Counted from the first letter of the stretch, positions 25,636-34,423 are shown. The stretch: 64,000 bases of DNA from Dyadobacter sp. UC 10 (GCF_008369915.1 NZ_VSRN01000001.1:4274501-4338500), one strand, 5' to 3'. The notes: generated from the letters alone by a model not told the origin. A program made the numbers and translations.

Positions 25636-26763
25636 ATGAAAAATGTACTTTTATGTATTTTGTCGATTATCAGTGCCTTGTTTGGTTTTTCGAGCTATGC
25701 CCAGCCGGGAGATGATTTTTCAAAACAGGATACTGTGATTGCCAAAAAGAGCCTGAACGAAAAGCTGCAATCCAACAGAAATACCACAAGCACGGGTACA
25801 GTCAGCAACCTGCCGAGTATTAGCCTGACTTCAATTTTTTCGGATACGCAGGCTGAGGCCAGATTTTCGCTCAATGCGGGCGAAAGCCTGTTTAACATTG
25901 GTCTTTCACAATCATTTTCTGAAAAGCCCAAAACCGCAACTTTTCTGGACCTGGAAGGGATCACCACCGGAACCACATTTTCAGTCGCCTGGCAGAGGAC
26001 TATGGGGCGTACCGCTATTCCGGGGCGACTGCCAATCAGCGATTTGCGGAAGTTTATCGATGTAAAGCACAAGGTGCGTGAGCGTAAAAAGATGGATCCC
26101 GCCAAAGATGTTACGTTTCTGGATATGGACGAGTCGGACAAAAAGGAATTAATAGAAGCGGGTGCGGTTGATCTTGATACTTTTGCCACGCCGTGGATAT
26201 TCACAGCCCGTTTCAGCGCCAGCCGGGTTGGATTCGATTATATTACTGATTCGCTCGCCGCTAAGCCACTGGCCACTACACGGATCGGGAAGAATTTCAA
26301 TATTGCATTCTCCAAATTCAGGAGTCTATATACCTACTACTCGTTCTCTTACAGTCTGGTAATCAACCATGCCAGTGGAGATGATATCTTAAACTATTCA
26401 TTTCCAGTTGGTAACAATGGCCACGCATTCAGCTCGGAGGTTACTTTCGGCGAGCCTGTCCGAAGTGTTGATTCACGGATCAAGGCCGAGCTCCGGCAGA
26501 TGGTGACGAAGGACAAAGTGCCGATTGTTGGTCTGAACCCAAGCCTTACTTGGCTCGTAAAAAGTGAAAAGCTCAATATCGACATTCCTATTTATTTTTT
26601 GACCAAACGGGAAGACGGCAATTTTAACGGTTTACAGGCAGGTCTGAAAATCGGGTATACGAGCCGGTTTGACGATGATTTTTTTGGGGATATTGTGGAT
26701 CTGAAATCCCAAAAAGCATATTTCGGTCTGTTTGTTACCAAGCCGTTTTTGGTTAGGGAATAA
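25636..26763 (+). CDS. Secreted hypothetical protein, barrel-like
   Basis: A 375-residue protein with signal peptide MKNVLLCILSIISALFGFSSYAQ and no recognised domain. Many short amphipathic strands alternate with turns (FNIAFSKFRSLYTYYSFSY, LTWLVKSEKLNIDIPIYF) suggesting an outer-membrane or periplasmic beta structure. A charged segment around residues 135-175 (KHKVRERKKMDPAKD) interrupts it. It shares a transcript direction with the preceding small gene. Confidence 0.65.
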   Translation: MKNVLLCILSIISALFGFSSYAQPGDDFSKQDTVIAKKSLNEKLQSNRNTTSTGTVSNLPSISLTSIFSDTQAEARFSLNAGESLFNIGLSQSFSEKPKTATFLDLEGITTGTTFSVAWQRTMGRTAIPGRLPISDLRKFIDVKHKVRERKKMDPAKDVTFLDMDESDKKELIEAGAVDLDTFATPWIFTARFSASRVGFDYITDSLAAKPLATTRIGKNFNIAFSKFRSLYTYYSFSYSLVINHASGDDILNYSFPVGNNGHAFSSEVTFGEPVRSVDSRIKAELRQMVTKDKVPIVGLNPSLTWLVKSEKLNIDIPIYFLTKREDGNFNGLQAGLKIGYTSRFDDDFFGDIVDLKSQKAYFGLFVTKPFLVRE

Positions 26764-26784
26764 GGTGATATTATGCCACCGCAA

Positions 26785-26852
26785 TTGTTGGTGTTGTCAC
26801 CAACAACAGCCAGACGCAGCGCACATGAATTGTGCCGGTGAAAACACCGGCA
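26785..26852. repeat. Pair of GGTG-NNNN-CACC palindromes
   Basis: Two hairpins lie in this gap. The first has arms TTGTTGGTG and CACCAACAA around loop TTGT (26785-26806). The second has arms TGCCGGTG and CACCGGCA around loop AAAA (26833-26852). The same motif family recurs three times at 40.0 kb, so it is a dispersed repeat, probably REP-like, rather than a gene-specific terminator. Confidence 0.65.
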
Positions 26853-26966
26853 ACGACAGCCCTGTAATTTAAAAAGCCGCTTATAGTTAAGATCATCACC
26901 TCACTGGTTTTTTTCTCAACAATATCTAATTTCTTCGGTATCCAGCATCGCTTTGGTGATTCAGGT

Positions 26967-27440
26967 ATGACCTACGACGTGCGGAAATTTGGTGAAAAGG
27001 TTAAGCCGCAGGCTACGTTTACTTCAGATAGTCTGATCAGATTGATATCAATTACCGACCGGTACAAAATTAAAATCGAACCCAACTCAGCACCAGGCTA
27101 CTACACATCTGTTTCCCGCATAATCTTTCTGAGCTTTGGTGTCGCTATACTGAATTTATTCAGCAAAATATTTGGCGAGGCGAGGTTGAAAGATACTTTT
27201 ATTAGAAACGTTTATCGCAGGTTGATTTTGCTCGCAGCTGTTTTCGCAATTTCCGATGTTTTTAAAATTGCCGACTACATCATTTTTAATAGATTAATGC
27301 ATAAAAATGTGACGACCGAGCATTTCGAGTTGTTCACTGATTTGGGTGATGGGCTGATCAATGGTCTGGTTATTTACGCTATTGCAATTATTTACAACCG
27401 CGGGCTGTCTATTATAGATGAAAACGCGCTAACCATTTAA
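26967..27440 (+). CDS. DUF2975-like membrane protein, start codon apparently lost
   Basis: Membrane protein with the pattern of DUF2975 proteins (helices around SRIIFLSFGVAILNLF, LILLAAVFAISDVFKI and LINGLVIYAIAIIYN). The first ATG, 26967, falls after what looks like helix 1: the frame is open back to TAA at 26865 and reads FKKPLIVKIITSLVFFST from 26868, where a Met-Lys-Lys start would be expected but the codon is TTT. Thus the natural N-terminus lacks ATG, GTG or TTG. Family members are paired with a small XRE regulator, as here. It may be a decaying gene or use a rare start. Confidence 0.6.
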   Translation: MTYDVRKFGEKVKPQATFTSDSLIRLISITDRYKIKIEPNSAPGYYTSVSRIIFLSFGVAILNLFSKIFGEARLKDTFIRNVYRRLILLAAVFAISDVFKIADYIIFNRLMHKNVTTEHFELFTDLGDGLINGLVIYAIAIIYNRGLSIIDENALTI

Positions 27441-27470
27441 CCCGCGCCTATTATAGTAAATCTTGACGTG

Positions 27471-27647
27471 ATGATGGCACGCCGCAAAATGTCACTGTCT
27501 GAGCTTGCTGAACAAGTTGATATTACCTTATCGAATTTGTCAATACTGAAAACCGGGAAGGCGAAGGCAATTCGTTTTTCAACGCTCGAAAAAATTTGCC
27601 AGGTGCTGGACTGCCAGCCTGCGGACATTCTTGAATTTGTGAATTGA
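27471..27647 (+). CDS. XRE-family (YozG-like) small regulator
   Basis: A 58-residue helix-turn-helix protein from the ATG at 27471. The HTH is MSLSELAEQVDITLSNLSIL, followed by IRFSTLEKICQVLDCQPADILE, the end typical of this family. Homologues usually begin Met-x-Ile-Ile-Val-Asn-Leu-Asp-Val; here IIVNLDV is encoded upstream, but the position of the Met is GCG at 27444. The frame is the same as the DUF2975 gene, separated only by its TAA at 27438. It is likely the partner regulator of that membrane protein. Confidence 0.7.
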   Translation: MMARRKMSLSELAEQVDITLSNLSILKTGKAKAIRFSTLEKICQVLDCQPADILEFVN

Positions 27648-27700
27648 ACCATGCTTTTTTGAAGTTCACATATTATATCTAATCCAACAACTGAACCAAT

Positions 27701-28471
27701 ATGCCGGAAATTGTCGATCTCGAGATTTTCAAAAGCAATCTCGAAAAGCGTTTTAAGAACAAGAAGCTGCAATCAGTGAAGCTTGGCAAAAGTGCAAAAA
27801 TCGAAACGTCTGAAAAGGAGTTTGAAAAAGCACTTGCGGGCAAAAAATTGAAAAGTGTCGGTCGAAAGGCCAAAGAGCTTTATTTCGATTTCGGCGACGG
27901 ACAAGTTGTTTCAATGCATTTGATGCTGCACGGACAGTTAAGTGTGCCCGAAACTCTGCCCAAAGATTTTATAGCAGCATTTCTCTTCGACGAAACCGGC
28001 ACGCTGGTACTGTCGGATTATCAGAAGGCAGCCAGGGTAACACTCAATCCAAAGGATAATGACGTAGTGGACGCATTATCTGATGAAATGACTCCCGAGT
28101 GGCTGACAGCACAACTCGGGAAACGAAGATCACCAATTAAGACAGTCATCTGTGACCCGAAAATCATCGGGGGAATTGGCAATGCGTATGCCGACGAAAT
28201 TCTATGGGAGGCGAAAATACATCCCGAGTCAGTAGCGAATCAAATCCCGGCAAAAGAAATAAGCCGCCTTGCCAAAGCGATTAAAAGCGTTGTGCAGGAT
28301 GCGATCAAAAAAATCAAAGAATCAAATCCCGACATTATTTCAGGCGAAATCCGCGATTTTTTGGCTGTTCACAATCACAAGCGAAAAACGAGCCCGACGG
28401 GCGGACAAATCAGAAATGCGACAGTGGGTAGCAGAAAAACGTACTACACGGAAGAGCAGATTAAGTATTGA
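27701..28471 (+). CDS. Fpg/Nei-type DNA glycosylase with zinc-less finger
   Basis: A 256-residue base-excision repair enzyme family member. The N-terminal catalytic Pro2-Glu3 is kept (MPEIVDLE), as are the LHGQL strand and the helix-two-turn-helix region with IIGGIGNAYADEILWEAKIHP. The C-terminal part SPTGGQIRNATVGSRKTYYT keeps the finger hairpin but has none of the four cysteines that bind zinc in Fpg and Nei, like the zinc-less finger of eukaryotic NEIL1. Substrate preference cannot be inferred. Located after the XRE gene, 53 bp apart. Confidence 0.88.
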   Translation: MPEIVDLEIFKSNLEKRFKNKKLQSVKLGKSAKIETSEKEFEKALAGKKLKSVGRKAKELYFDFGDGQVVSMHLMLHGQLSVPETLPKDFIAAFLFDETGTLVLSDYQKAARVTLNPKDNDVVDALSDEMTPEWLTAQLGKRRSPIKTVICDPKIIGGIGNAYADEILWEAKIHPESVANQIPAKEISRLAKAIKSVVQDAIKKIKESNPDIISGEIRDFLAVHNHKRKTSPTGGQIRNATVGSRKTYYTEEQIKY

Positions 28472-28486
28472 CAGACAGCCTTTACT

Positions 28487-29134
28487 TTAAAACAAAGCCC
28501 CCTGAACAAATTCCACATCAGGAAGACCTTTTAAAGGAAATCGTTCAACGATCTGAAATTTGTCGCCTTTAACCAGCGACCTTCTTAAAAGCTGCATTTC
28601 GTTCACGTGGAAACTGCCTGAAAACTGCTGGTACCTCCACTCAAACCACGCTTGCTCCATCTGCTTGTCGGTCATGTTCCTGGCGATTGTGTAGTGCGGG
28701 TCTTTGCAGTATTCATGCTCGGCCGGCGACCATTGCTGTATATGTTTGTCGATATCCGCCTTGAGTTTTTTAACGATAGCGATGATCTTTTCCGATGCAG
28801 CATCCGCGACATTCACATACATGGTGCCGTGGTCATACTTATTAAAACCATCAAGCTCCATATCAAATGGGGCGGATATTTCAGCGGCTCTTCTACATCC
28901 CTGGATAACGCGGTCGATCTTGCTTTCGTGAATGACGCATTGCATTACTGTCATGTGCGGTGTGAGATTGGCAGCGAACCTGCAGCCGTAACGCCTCTCA
29001 AAAAATTCTTTCACACCGGCGATGTGCGCTTTCGTGACTTCGTCACAGGAGAAGATCAGTAAATATTCCAGCATGTGCTTGCGGATGCTTGTCAATGTGC
29101 TGGGGTGATTGTTGTTGATGTGAATACTTTTCAT
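28487..29134 (-). CDS. 2H phosphoesterase / 2'-5' RNA ligase family protein
   Basis: A 215-residue protein with the two His-x-Thr motifs of the 2H fold: PHMTVM and PHYTIAR. Such enzymes hydrolyse or form 2'-5' or cyclic phosphodiester bonds in RNA or nucleotides. The ATG at 29134 follows an A-rich stretch; an internal ATG at 29074 (MLEYLLIF) would give a shorter form starting directly at the domain. Convergent with the glycosylase gene, 15 bp apart. The biological substrate is unknown. Confidence 0.85.
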   Translation of the reverse strand: MKSIHINNNHPSTLTSIRKHMLEYLLIFSCDEVTKAHIAGVKEFFERRYGCRFAANLTPHMTVMQCVIHESKIDRVIQGCRRAAEISAPFDMELDGFNKYDHGTMYVNVADAASEKIIAIVKKLKADIDKHIQQWSPAEHEYCKDPHYTIARNMTDKQMEQAWFEWRYQQFSGSFHVNEMQLLRRSLVKGDKFQIVERFPLKGLPDVEFVQGALF

Positions 29135-29318
29135 TTTGTAGCTTGTTGAAGGTCAATGACTAGTAACACTACAAAAATAATAATGATATAATAAGTATCA
29201 AATAAATGATCTTAAAAATATCAGATATTTTTATCAGAACAATAATATGGCCAGCAGATAGCGCGAAAGCACTGCCGGAGGGCACACTGCGAAAAACAGT
29301 TGGATAAAAAAAATGAAA

Positions 29319-29738
29319 TCAGCAGGCGACGGGACCTTCCTGCAGGCGAATCAATATGTCATTCAGCGCTTTGGTTGTCAGTGGTTTGACGATCAGATCC
29401 TGTACTATATCAAATGATTTTGCTCTGGCAACGTCCTCTTCGTCATTGGATGAGCTCACCAGAAAGATATTTACTTTTTTCGGGACGTTATGCAGCAGCT
29501 TACTTACCTCATCCAGGAACTGCCAGCCGTCGAGGACGGGCATGTTCAGATCCAGCAAAATCAGGTCGGGCAATTGATCCGGCGTGTGCAGATTGTCGAT
29601 GAAAGCATCAATCGCCACCTGTCCATTGTTGAAGTAGAATGTTTGCTCCGAAATCCCTGCCCTGTTGATAATGATTTTGATCGCGAAACGGTAGATCTCG
29701 TCATCGTCTACTACCCAGAGGTTATTTACCTTATTCAT
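29319..29738 (-). CDS. Single-domain response regulator
   Basis: A 139-residue stand-alone receiver domain. Acid pocket DDDE at residues 11-14, phosphoacceptor Asp63 in ILLDLNMPVLDGW, conserved Ser/Thr in LVSSSND and Lys in IVKPLTTKAL. No output domain, so it must signal by protein contact. Its start overlaps the histidine kinase gene end by 8 bp, which makes that kinase the obvious partner. Confidence 0.92.
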   Translation of the reverse strand: MNKVNNLWVVDDDEIYRFAIKIIINRAGISEQTFYFNNGQVAIDAFIDNLHTPDQLPDLILLDLNMPVLDGWQFLDEVSKLLHNVPKKVNIFLVSSSNDEEDVARAKSFDIVQDLIVKPLTTKALNDILIRLQEGPVAC

Positions 29739-31329
29739 TGAAAATTATTTTAAAAGCCGATCCTTTGCCCGGCGCACTTTCTACTTCAATTTTTCCTCCC
29801 TGTGATTCGACCTGTGTTTTCACAAGAAACAGCCCGACCCCATGCGCATCCTTGCTGCTATGAAATGTTTTATACAGTCCGAAAAGCTTTTTTCCGTGCA
29901 GGGCCATATCGATTCCCAGACCATTGTCCCGGCATTCGAGTACCGTCTTTTCATCGTGGTCCTTATAAGAGGTCAGCTCGATCCGGGGCGTATTGGCAGG
30001 GTTACGGTATTTGATTGCGTTGGATATCAGATTGGTCAGGATGCTCTCCAAATATACTCTTGGAAACAACACAGTGACTACGTCAAACCGGATTTTAACA
30101 TCGGCATTGTTTATATTGAGGTCTGTATCAAAAATATGGAGAACCTTTTCAGTGAGCTCTTTCAAGTCAATAATTTCCGGTTCTATCACACTTTCCTTGA
30201 TTTTGATCGCCCTGGAAAGGTCTTCCAGCGTCGAATTCAATCCATTCGACACTTCATTCATTTTCTCGAATAGCACTGCATTTTCCTCGTCAAGCTTTTC
30301 TTTGTCAACAAGCATGGAAAGCAATACCATATTCGTAGCGTGGTTTCTGATATTATGTGAAAGAATATGCGTGAAATTTTTCAGCTGCACATTGTTCCGG
30401 GTGGTAAGTTCAAGCGATTTGTGTAAAGCCAGTTCAGCAGTTTTGTAGCGGTCGATATTCATAAAAATCCCCCGCAGTTTCGTCACTTTTCCGTTTTCAT
30501 CAAAAAGCGGTCTGCCTGTAAACCTTACCCAAACCGACTTGCCCGTAAGCGTGGTCGCCACAAGCTCCTCATCCCACTCCCGGCCAGTTTCTATCGCCTG
30601 GCTTACCGTTTCTTCAGCGATTTTTTTGTAGGGCTCCTGAATGTGGCTGTATAAACTTAACTGATTGAGCGGGTATTCCTTAGGGAGTTCCAGGATCTCA
30701 TATATTGTTTTAGACCAGGTACTGACCTTGGTTGTCAGATCGTTTTCCCAGCCGCCTACCTCGCTGATCCGCCCTGCCTCCGACAGTAGAAATTCGCTGG
30801 CTGCCAACTTTTCTTCCACTATTTTTCTCTTCTCAATCTCACATTCGAGATCTCGGACAGTCCGCAAACTTACAATCAGAGGAAGTGTCCTGTACAGCGC
30901 AAAGACAGTAAAAATGGAAACAATCGCAGTAAACAGCCTGACCAGCGCGCTCAGCCTGTATGCAGGCCACCAGAACATCGACGCGTCAATTAAATGCGTA
31001 AGTCCGCAAAGCAGGATGAAAGCCACAAACAGCATAAATACCCGATGGAAGGGTAAATCCCTTCGTTTTCGAAAAACGATCAGCAAAAGGACGGGGATCG
31101 CAAAATACGCTGCCCAAATGCCCAGATCGGAAATGATGTAAAGCCAGCCATGAAAGTCGGACCAGTTGCCGCAAAACCATCTCGCGGGAAAATCGTCTGT
31201 ATCAAGTAGCCTGGAAAAGAAAACTGAAATCTGATCTGACAGTGTTACTCCGGCATTTAACGGGGGGATTTTGCATAATGCAATGTTTGCAAATTGATCT
31301 GCAACGTGTTGCGTGCTATCAGGTTTCAA
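29731..31329 (-). CDS. Histidine kinase with ethylene-receptor-like membrane sensor
   Basis: A 532-residue hybrid of sensor and kinase. Three helices (about residues 61-150) match the plant ETR1 ethylene-binding domain: ISDLG with Asp68, AAYFAIP with Tyr75, and LCGLTHLID with Cys108 and His112. Spacings Asp-Tyr 7, Tyr-Cys 33 and Cys-His 4 equal those of ETR1 Asp25, Tyr32, Cys65 and His69, where Cys and His bind the copper that binds ethylene. A coiled linker (157-180), a PAS domain (about 178-300), and a kinase core follow: LSHNIRNH with His325, the N box NLISNAIKY, DNGLGID and HGVGLFLV. The receiver gene overlaps its end. Ethylene sensing is inferred from family similarity. Confidence 0.88.
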   Translation of the reverse strand: MKPDSTQHVADQFANIALCKIPPLNAGVTLSDQISVFFSRLLDTDDFPARWFCGNWSDFHGWLYIISDLGIWAAYFAIPVLLLIVFRKRRDLPFHRVFMLFVAFILLCGLTHLIDASMFWWPAYRLSALVRLFTAIVSIFTVFALYRTLPLIVSLRTVRDLECEIEKRKIVEEKLAASEFLLSEAGRISEVGGWENDLTTKVSTWSKTIYEILELPKEYPLNQLSLYSHIQEPYKKIAEETVSQAIETGREWDEELVATTLTGKSVWVRFTGRPLFDENGKVTKLRGIFMNIDRYKTAELALHKSLELTTRNNVQLKNFTHILSHNIRNHATNMVLLSMLVDKEKLDEENAVLFEKMNEVSNGLNSTLEDLSRAIKIKESVIEPEIIDLKELTEKVLHIFDTDLNINNADVKIRFDVVTVLFPRVYLESILTNLISNAIKYRNPANTPRIELTSYKDHDEKTVLECRDNGLGIDMALHGKKLFGLYKTFHSSKDAHGVGLFLVKTQVESQGGKIEVESAPGKGSAFKIIFNE

Positions 31330-31586
31330 GAGTACTTTATAGAGGAACGGGTGTATCGAAGCGAAAGATAGTATTTAGTTAAGAAAGAACAATTTGGCAC
31401 TTATACTTTTTTGAGGATGAAGTGTTTGTTTGATTTATCAAAAGATCTCAGCTGGCATTTTTCAGGTGATTTGCCACCAAAATATTTCCAGGAAATACCT
31501 TGAAAATTTTCATACTAAGTAAGATACGGTAGCCGTTGAACGTTTGTAACCGATCGTCATGAAACCTGCACCTAAATCTGTCTGCT

Positions 31587-32693
31587 ATGAATCGAAAAAT
31601 CCTGTCCCTGAGTTTTTTCTTATTAACCCTTGCGCAAGCCGGAGCACAGCCTGTCGATTCGGTCAGAATCCCGATTGGGCTTCCTTACATGCTTGAAATC
31701 AACCCCGATGCTCGAACAGCTGCAATGGGTTATGCCGGCGCTGCGTTAAGTCCCGACGCAAATGCAACTTATATCAATTCTTCGAAACTGGCTGCGGCGA
31801 GGGAGGATTTCGGTGCATCGGTTTCTTACACGCCCTGGTTGCCAAATCTCGTCGACGGAATGTGGTTAGGATACGCCAGTGCCTACAAGAAGCTGGGCGA
31901 AAGACAAGCTGTTGCTGCATCAGTCCAGTACTTTGATTATGATGTATATACTACGGGCGGTGCAGGTAACCGTGCGCACGACATTGCAATAAGCGGCATG
32001 TATTCACGGCAGCTCGATAGGAACTTTTCAATGGGGCTTACATTAAAATATATTTCTTCCGACTGGGGGCAGGGCGTCGTGGCTGGCAACAGTGTTAAAC
32101 CCGGCCGGGCGATTGCAGCAGATATCAGCGCTTATTACAGAAAACGGTTGAAAGACGAATCTACAGGTCAGGACTTCAGTTGGTCGTTTGGGGCTGTTTT
32201 GGCAAATATTGGCAACAAAATCGATTATGGAGTTGGCGGAGGACAGTACTTTTTGCCTGCAAAACTCCGGGTTGGAGGCGGAATATCGTACTCTGCAACC
32301 GGGCGTCACAGGATTAATCTAATCGCCGACGCAAGCAAGCTGCTGGTGCCCACGCCAGTCGGCGGTTCCATCGTCAGTTCCCCAAAATCATTCGAAGCGA
32401 TTTTCAAATCGTTCACCGATGCACCCGGAGGCTTTAAGGAGGAAATGCAGGAGATCATGATCGGAGTAGGCGCAGAGTACTGGTACAATGACGTTGTGGC
32501 ACTGAGAGCTGGTTACTACAACGAAAACGAAAGGAAGACAAACCAAAAACTCGTGACCGTCGGCGCAGGAGCGCGTATATTTAAAAAATACCAGGCCGAT
32601 TTCGGCTATGCCTTTTCCGCACAAAAAGGAAGTGCTGTGCTAGATACCTACCGTGCTACATTATCATTTTATTTGAACGGAAAAAAAGGGTAG
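31587..32693 (+). CDS. porV: PorV, type IX secretion system outer-membrane subunit
   Basis: A 368-residue outer-membrane protein with signal peptide ending GAGA-like at residue 21 (LAQAGAQ). It shows the PorV pattern: PYMLEINPDARTAAMGYAGAALS, DANATYINSSKLA, and a barrel ending in ATLSFYLNGKKG. PorV carries T9SS substrates to the surface for anchoring and works with PorU. It stands alone, downstream of a 257-bp gap in which I see no gene or clear element. Its presence supports the Bacteroidota assignment. Confidence 0.92.
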   Translation: MNRKILSLSFFLLTLAQAGAQPVDSVRIPIGLPYMLEINPDARTAAMGYAGAALSPDANATYINSSKLAAAREDFGASVSYTPWLPNLVDGMWLGYASAYKKLGERQAVAASVQYFDYDVYTTGGAGNRAHDIAISGMYSRQLDRNFSMGLTLKYISSDWGQGVVAGNSVKPGRAIAADISAYYRKRLKDESTGQDFSWSFGAVLANIGNKIDYGVGGGQYFLPAKLRVGGGISYSATGRHRINLIADASKLLVPTPVGGSIVSSPKSFEAIFKSFTDAPGGFKEEMQEIMIGVGAEYWYNDVVALRAGYYNENERKTNQKLVTVGAGARIFKKYQADFGYAFSAQKGSAVLDTYRATLSFYLNGKKG

Positions 32694-32883
32694 GGGCTGT
32701 CTGAATTGTCATGCTGCAAATGGATCTGTCAGAAGAGGGATTACGTATATTAATACACGTTTAAATCCTCCGCCGGCGCACCTTTCAATTTGAACGCGAT
32801 TTGCTGCAATTGATACAGCAGATCCGGCATTCCGGAAGAATTGCCTGGCACTGAGCGAATTCGAGTGACAGTTTTGTATAGCC

Positions 32884-33519
32884 ATGAAAAAATTGATTGT
32901 CATCCTGACCGGGATTTTCTTCCCGGCCGTTTTTGCGATTGCCCAACCGGAGGTTGATGCCGGTTGGGTAATCGCGCTTAAAAAGGAAGGCGTTGTTGTA
33001 TACAGCAAGGCCCTACCTGGTTCGAGGATCAAAGCTTTACGCGCCGAATATGTCATGGATGCTACGGTGCAGGAAATCGCAGATCTGCTTGTTGATATTC
33101 CGGCGACAACGAAATGGATGTGCCATGCCCGGTCATGCAAATTGCTGAAAAAGGTTTCTGACCGCGAGATGTATTACTACACCGAAGTCAGCTTGCCCTG
33201 GCCTCTGGAAAACCGCGACTTTGTCACCCATTTAAAAATCACACAAGACCCTGTTACAAAGATTTTGACCGTTAGTTCACCTGCTGTGCCGGGGGAGGTC
33301 GCACCCAAAAAAGGGCTTGTAAGGATAAATCATTCGCAAAGTGTGTGGAAGATCGTACCAGTCGCTGAGCGGAAAGTAAAAATCGAATACACGTTACGCG
33401 TAGATCCTGGCGGGATGATCCCTGCCCACGTTGTCAACTACTTCGCTAAGCAGGCGCCCTTCGAAACATTTACGCAAATGCAGGCAGAAGTCCGTGAAAG
33501 ACGCAAGAGCCACCCTTAA
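32884..33519 (+). CDS. START domain protein, exported
   Basis: A 211-residue protein with a signal peptide (MKKLIVILTGIFFPAVFAIAQ) followed by a START-type lipid-binding fold. Recognisable segments are WVIALKKEGVVVYSK, YYYTEVSLPWPLENRDFV, and the C-terminal VDPGGMIPAHVVNYFAKQAP typical of StAR-related proteins. It may bind a lipid in the periplasm. Single gene; function unproven. Confidence 0.85.
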   Translation: MKKLIVILTGIFFPAVFAIAQPEVDAGWVIALKKEGVVVYSKALPGSRIKALRAEYVMDATVQEIADLLVDIPATTKWMCHARSCKLLKKVSDREMYYYTEVSLPWPLENRDFVTHLKITQDPVTKILTVSSPAVPGEVAPKKGLVRINHSQSVWKIVPVAERKVKIEYTLRVDPGGMIPAHVVNYFAKQAPFETFTQMQAEVRERRKSHP

Positions 33520-33689
33520 CTCCTGCGCCACAAAACCACAGACAAAGCCCGCCGAATCTGCTCCATCAAATAAGTAAGTAGCCCAATTTCAATGCTTTTC
33601 GACAACAACGAGGCATGCAGCCTGGCGTGTGTTTATCGAAAGGCACGCAATTTTACAGATTTGAAGCAGGTTCAAGCAAAACAAACACC

Positions 33690-33923
33690 ATGGGGAAAGG
33701 GAAAGAACTTTTTGGTCATTACAATGATCTCGCAAAGGAAAAGGGACCGGGCAGCAAAGAAAGTGAATATGCCGGTATCCTTTTTCAGGCACTTTTGATG
33801 GTCGGCGAGCGCCGGACTTTTGAGCTGCTCGAAGAAGCTGACGAAAAAGGGAAAAAACTTAAACTCGAATATCCGTCCAGTTTGAAAAAAGGTGATGCCC
33901 CCTCTGCGGTCGTCCTGGAATGA
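33690..33923 (+). CDS. Small hypothetical cytoplasmic protein
   Basis: A 77-residue, charged, mostly helical protein (MGKGKELFGHYNDLAKEK) with no signal peptide, membrane helix or family I recognise. The ATG at 33690 is preferred over longer forms because upstream residues look non-coding. It is followed 62 bp later by a secreted disordered protein. Confidence 0.55.
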   Translation: MGKGKELFGHYNDLAKEKGPGSKESEYAGILFQALLMVGERRTFELLEEADEKGKKLKLEYPSSLKKGDAPSAVVLE

Positions 33924-33985
33924 TGTTGCTGGAATGGTTATTTAGCGAAAAGGGTTTTTTCAACAGCTAAAACCAGTCAAACATC

Positions 33986-34357
33986 ATGAAAAATTCAATC
34001 TTAACCGTGGCATTATTCCTCCTGACTGCATCAGGGGCCGTTTTTGCACAAGCCACGACCATATCCACAAATCCAAAACAAAAAACGTCGGCGGATACCG
34101 GAAGCTCCGCCACTGCCACTCAGGGGGAACGCAAAACCTCGGACGGAAGCCAGGCGCAGGCTAAGGATAGTCCTAACACCGCCACGCAGGCAGGCCGGGC
34201 AACTGGCGCCGGAAAACGCAGCGAGCCGGGAGGAAAGGCGAATGGGGAAGCAACGGATAAAACCAGGTTACCTGGCAACCAGGGCGAAGCTACCAGCAAG
34301 TCGGGCAATGCGACAGGCAGCCAAAACACCACGCCAAAAGCCAAACCAAAAGAGTAG
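33986..34357 (+). CDS. Secreted low-complexity protein
   Basis: A 123-residue protein: a signal peptide (MKNSILTVALFLLTASGAVFAQ) followed by about 100 residues of Ser/Thr/Gly/Ala/Lys-rich sequence with no hydrophobic core, so it is probably disordered. No family recognised. A strong terminator follows 24 bp later. Confidence 0.65.
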   Translation: MKNSILTVALFLLTASGAVFAQATTISTNPKQKTSADTGSSATATQGERKTSDGSQAQAKDSPNTATQAGRATGAGKRSEPGGKANGEATDKTRLPGNQGEATSKSGNATGSQNTTPKAKPKE

Positions 34358-34380
34358 TAAGGATAGATTCAAAATCAGTG

Positions 34381-34408
34381 AAATCCCTGCCATGTGCGGG
34401 GATTTTTT
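34381..34408 (+). terminator. Intrinsic terminator after the low-complexity protein
   Basis: A ten-pair stem, AAATCCCTGC (34381-34390) with GCGGGGATTT (34396-34405), closes a 5-base loop and is followed by TTTTTAT. It lies between the plus-strand low-complexity gene and the convergent nucleosidase gene and ends the plus-strand transcript. Confidence 0.8.
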
Positions 34409-34423
34409 ATATATACTATTGAC

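Noticed and set aside
26785..26806. First palindrome at 26.8 kb as a terminator for the secreted hypothetical protein
   Set aside because: No T run follows and the same core recurs at 40 kb, so a dispersed repeat is the better reading.
29731..31329. Photoreceptor role for the membrane-sensor kinase
   Set aside because: Cyanobacterial relatives also bind bilins through a GAF domain, but none is present here; only PAS and the ethylene-receptor-like domain are seen.
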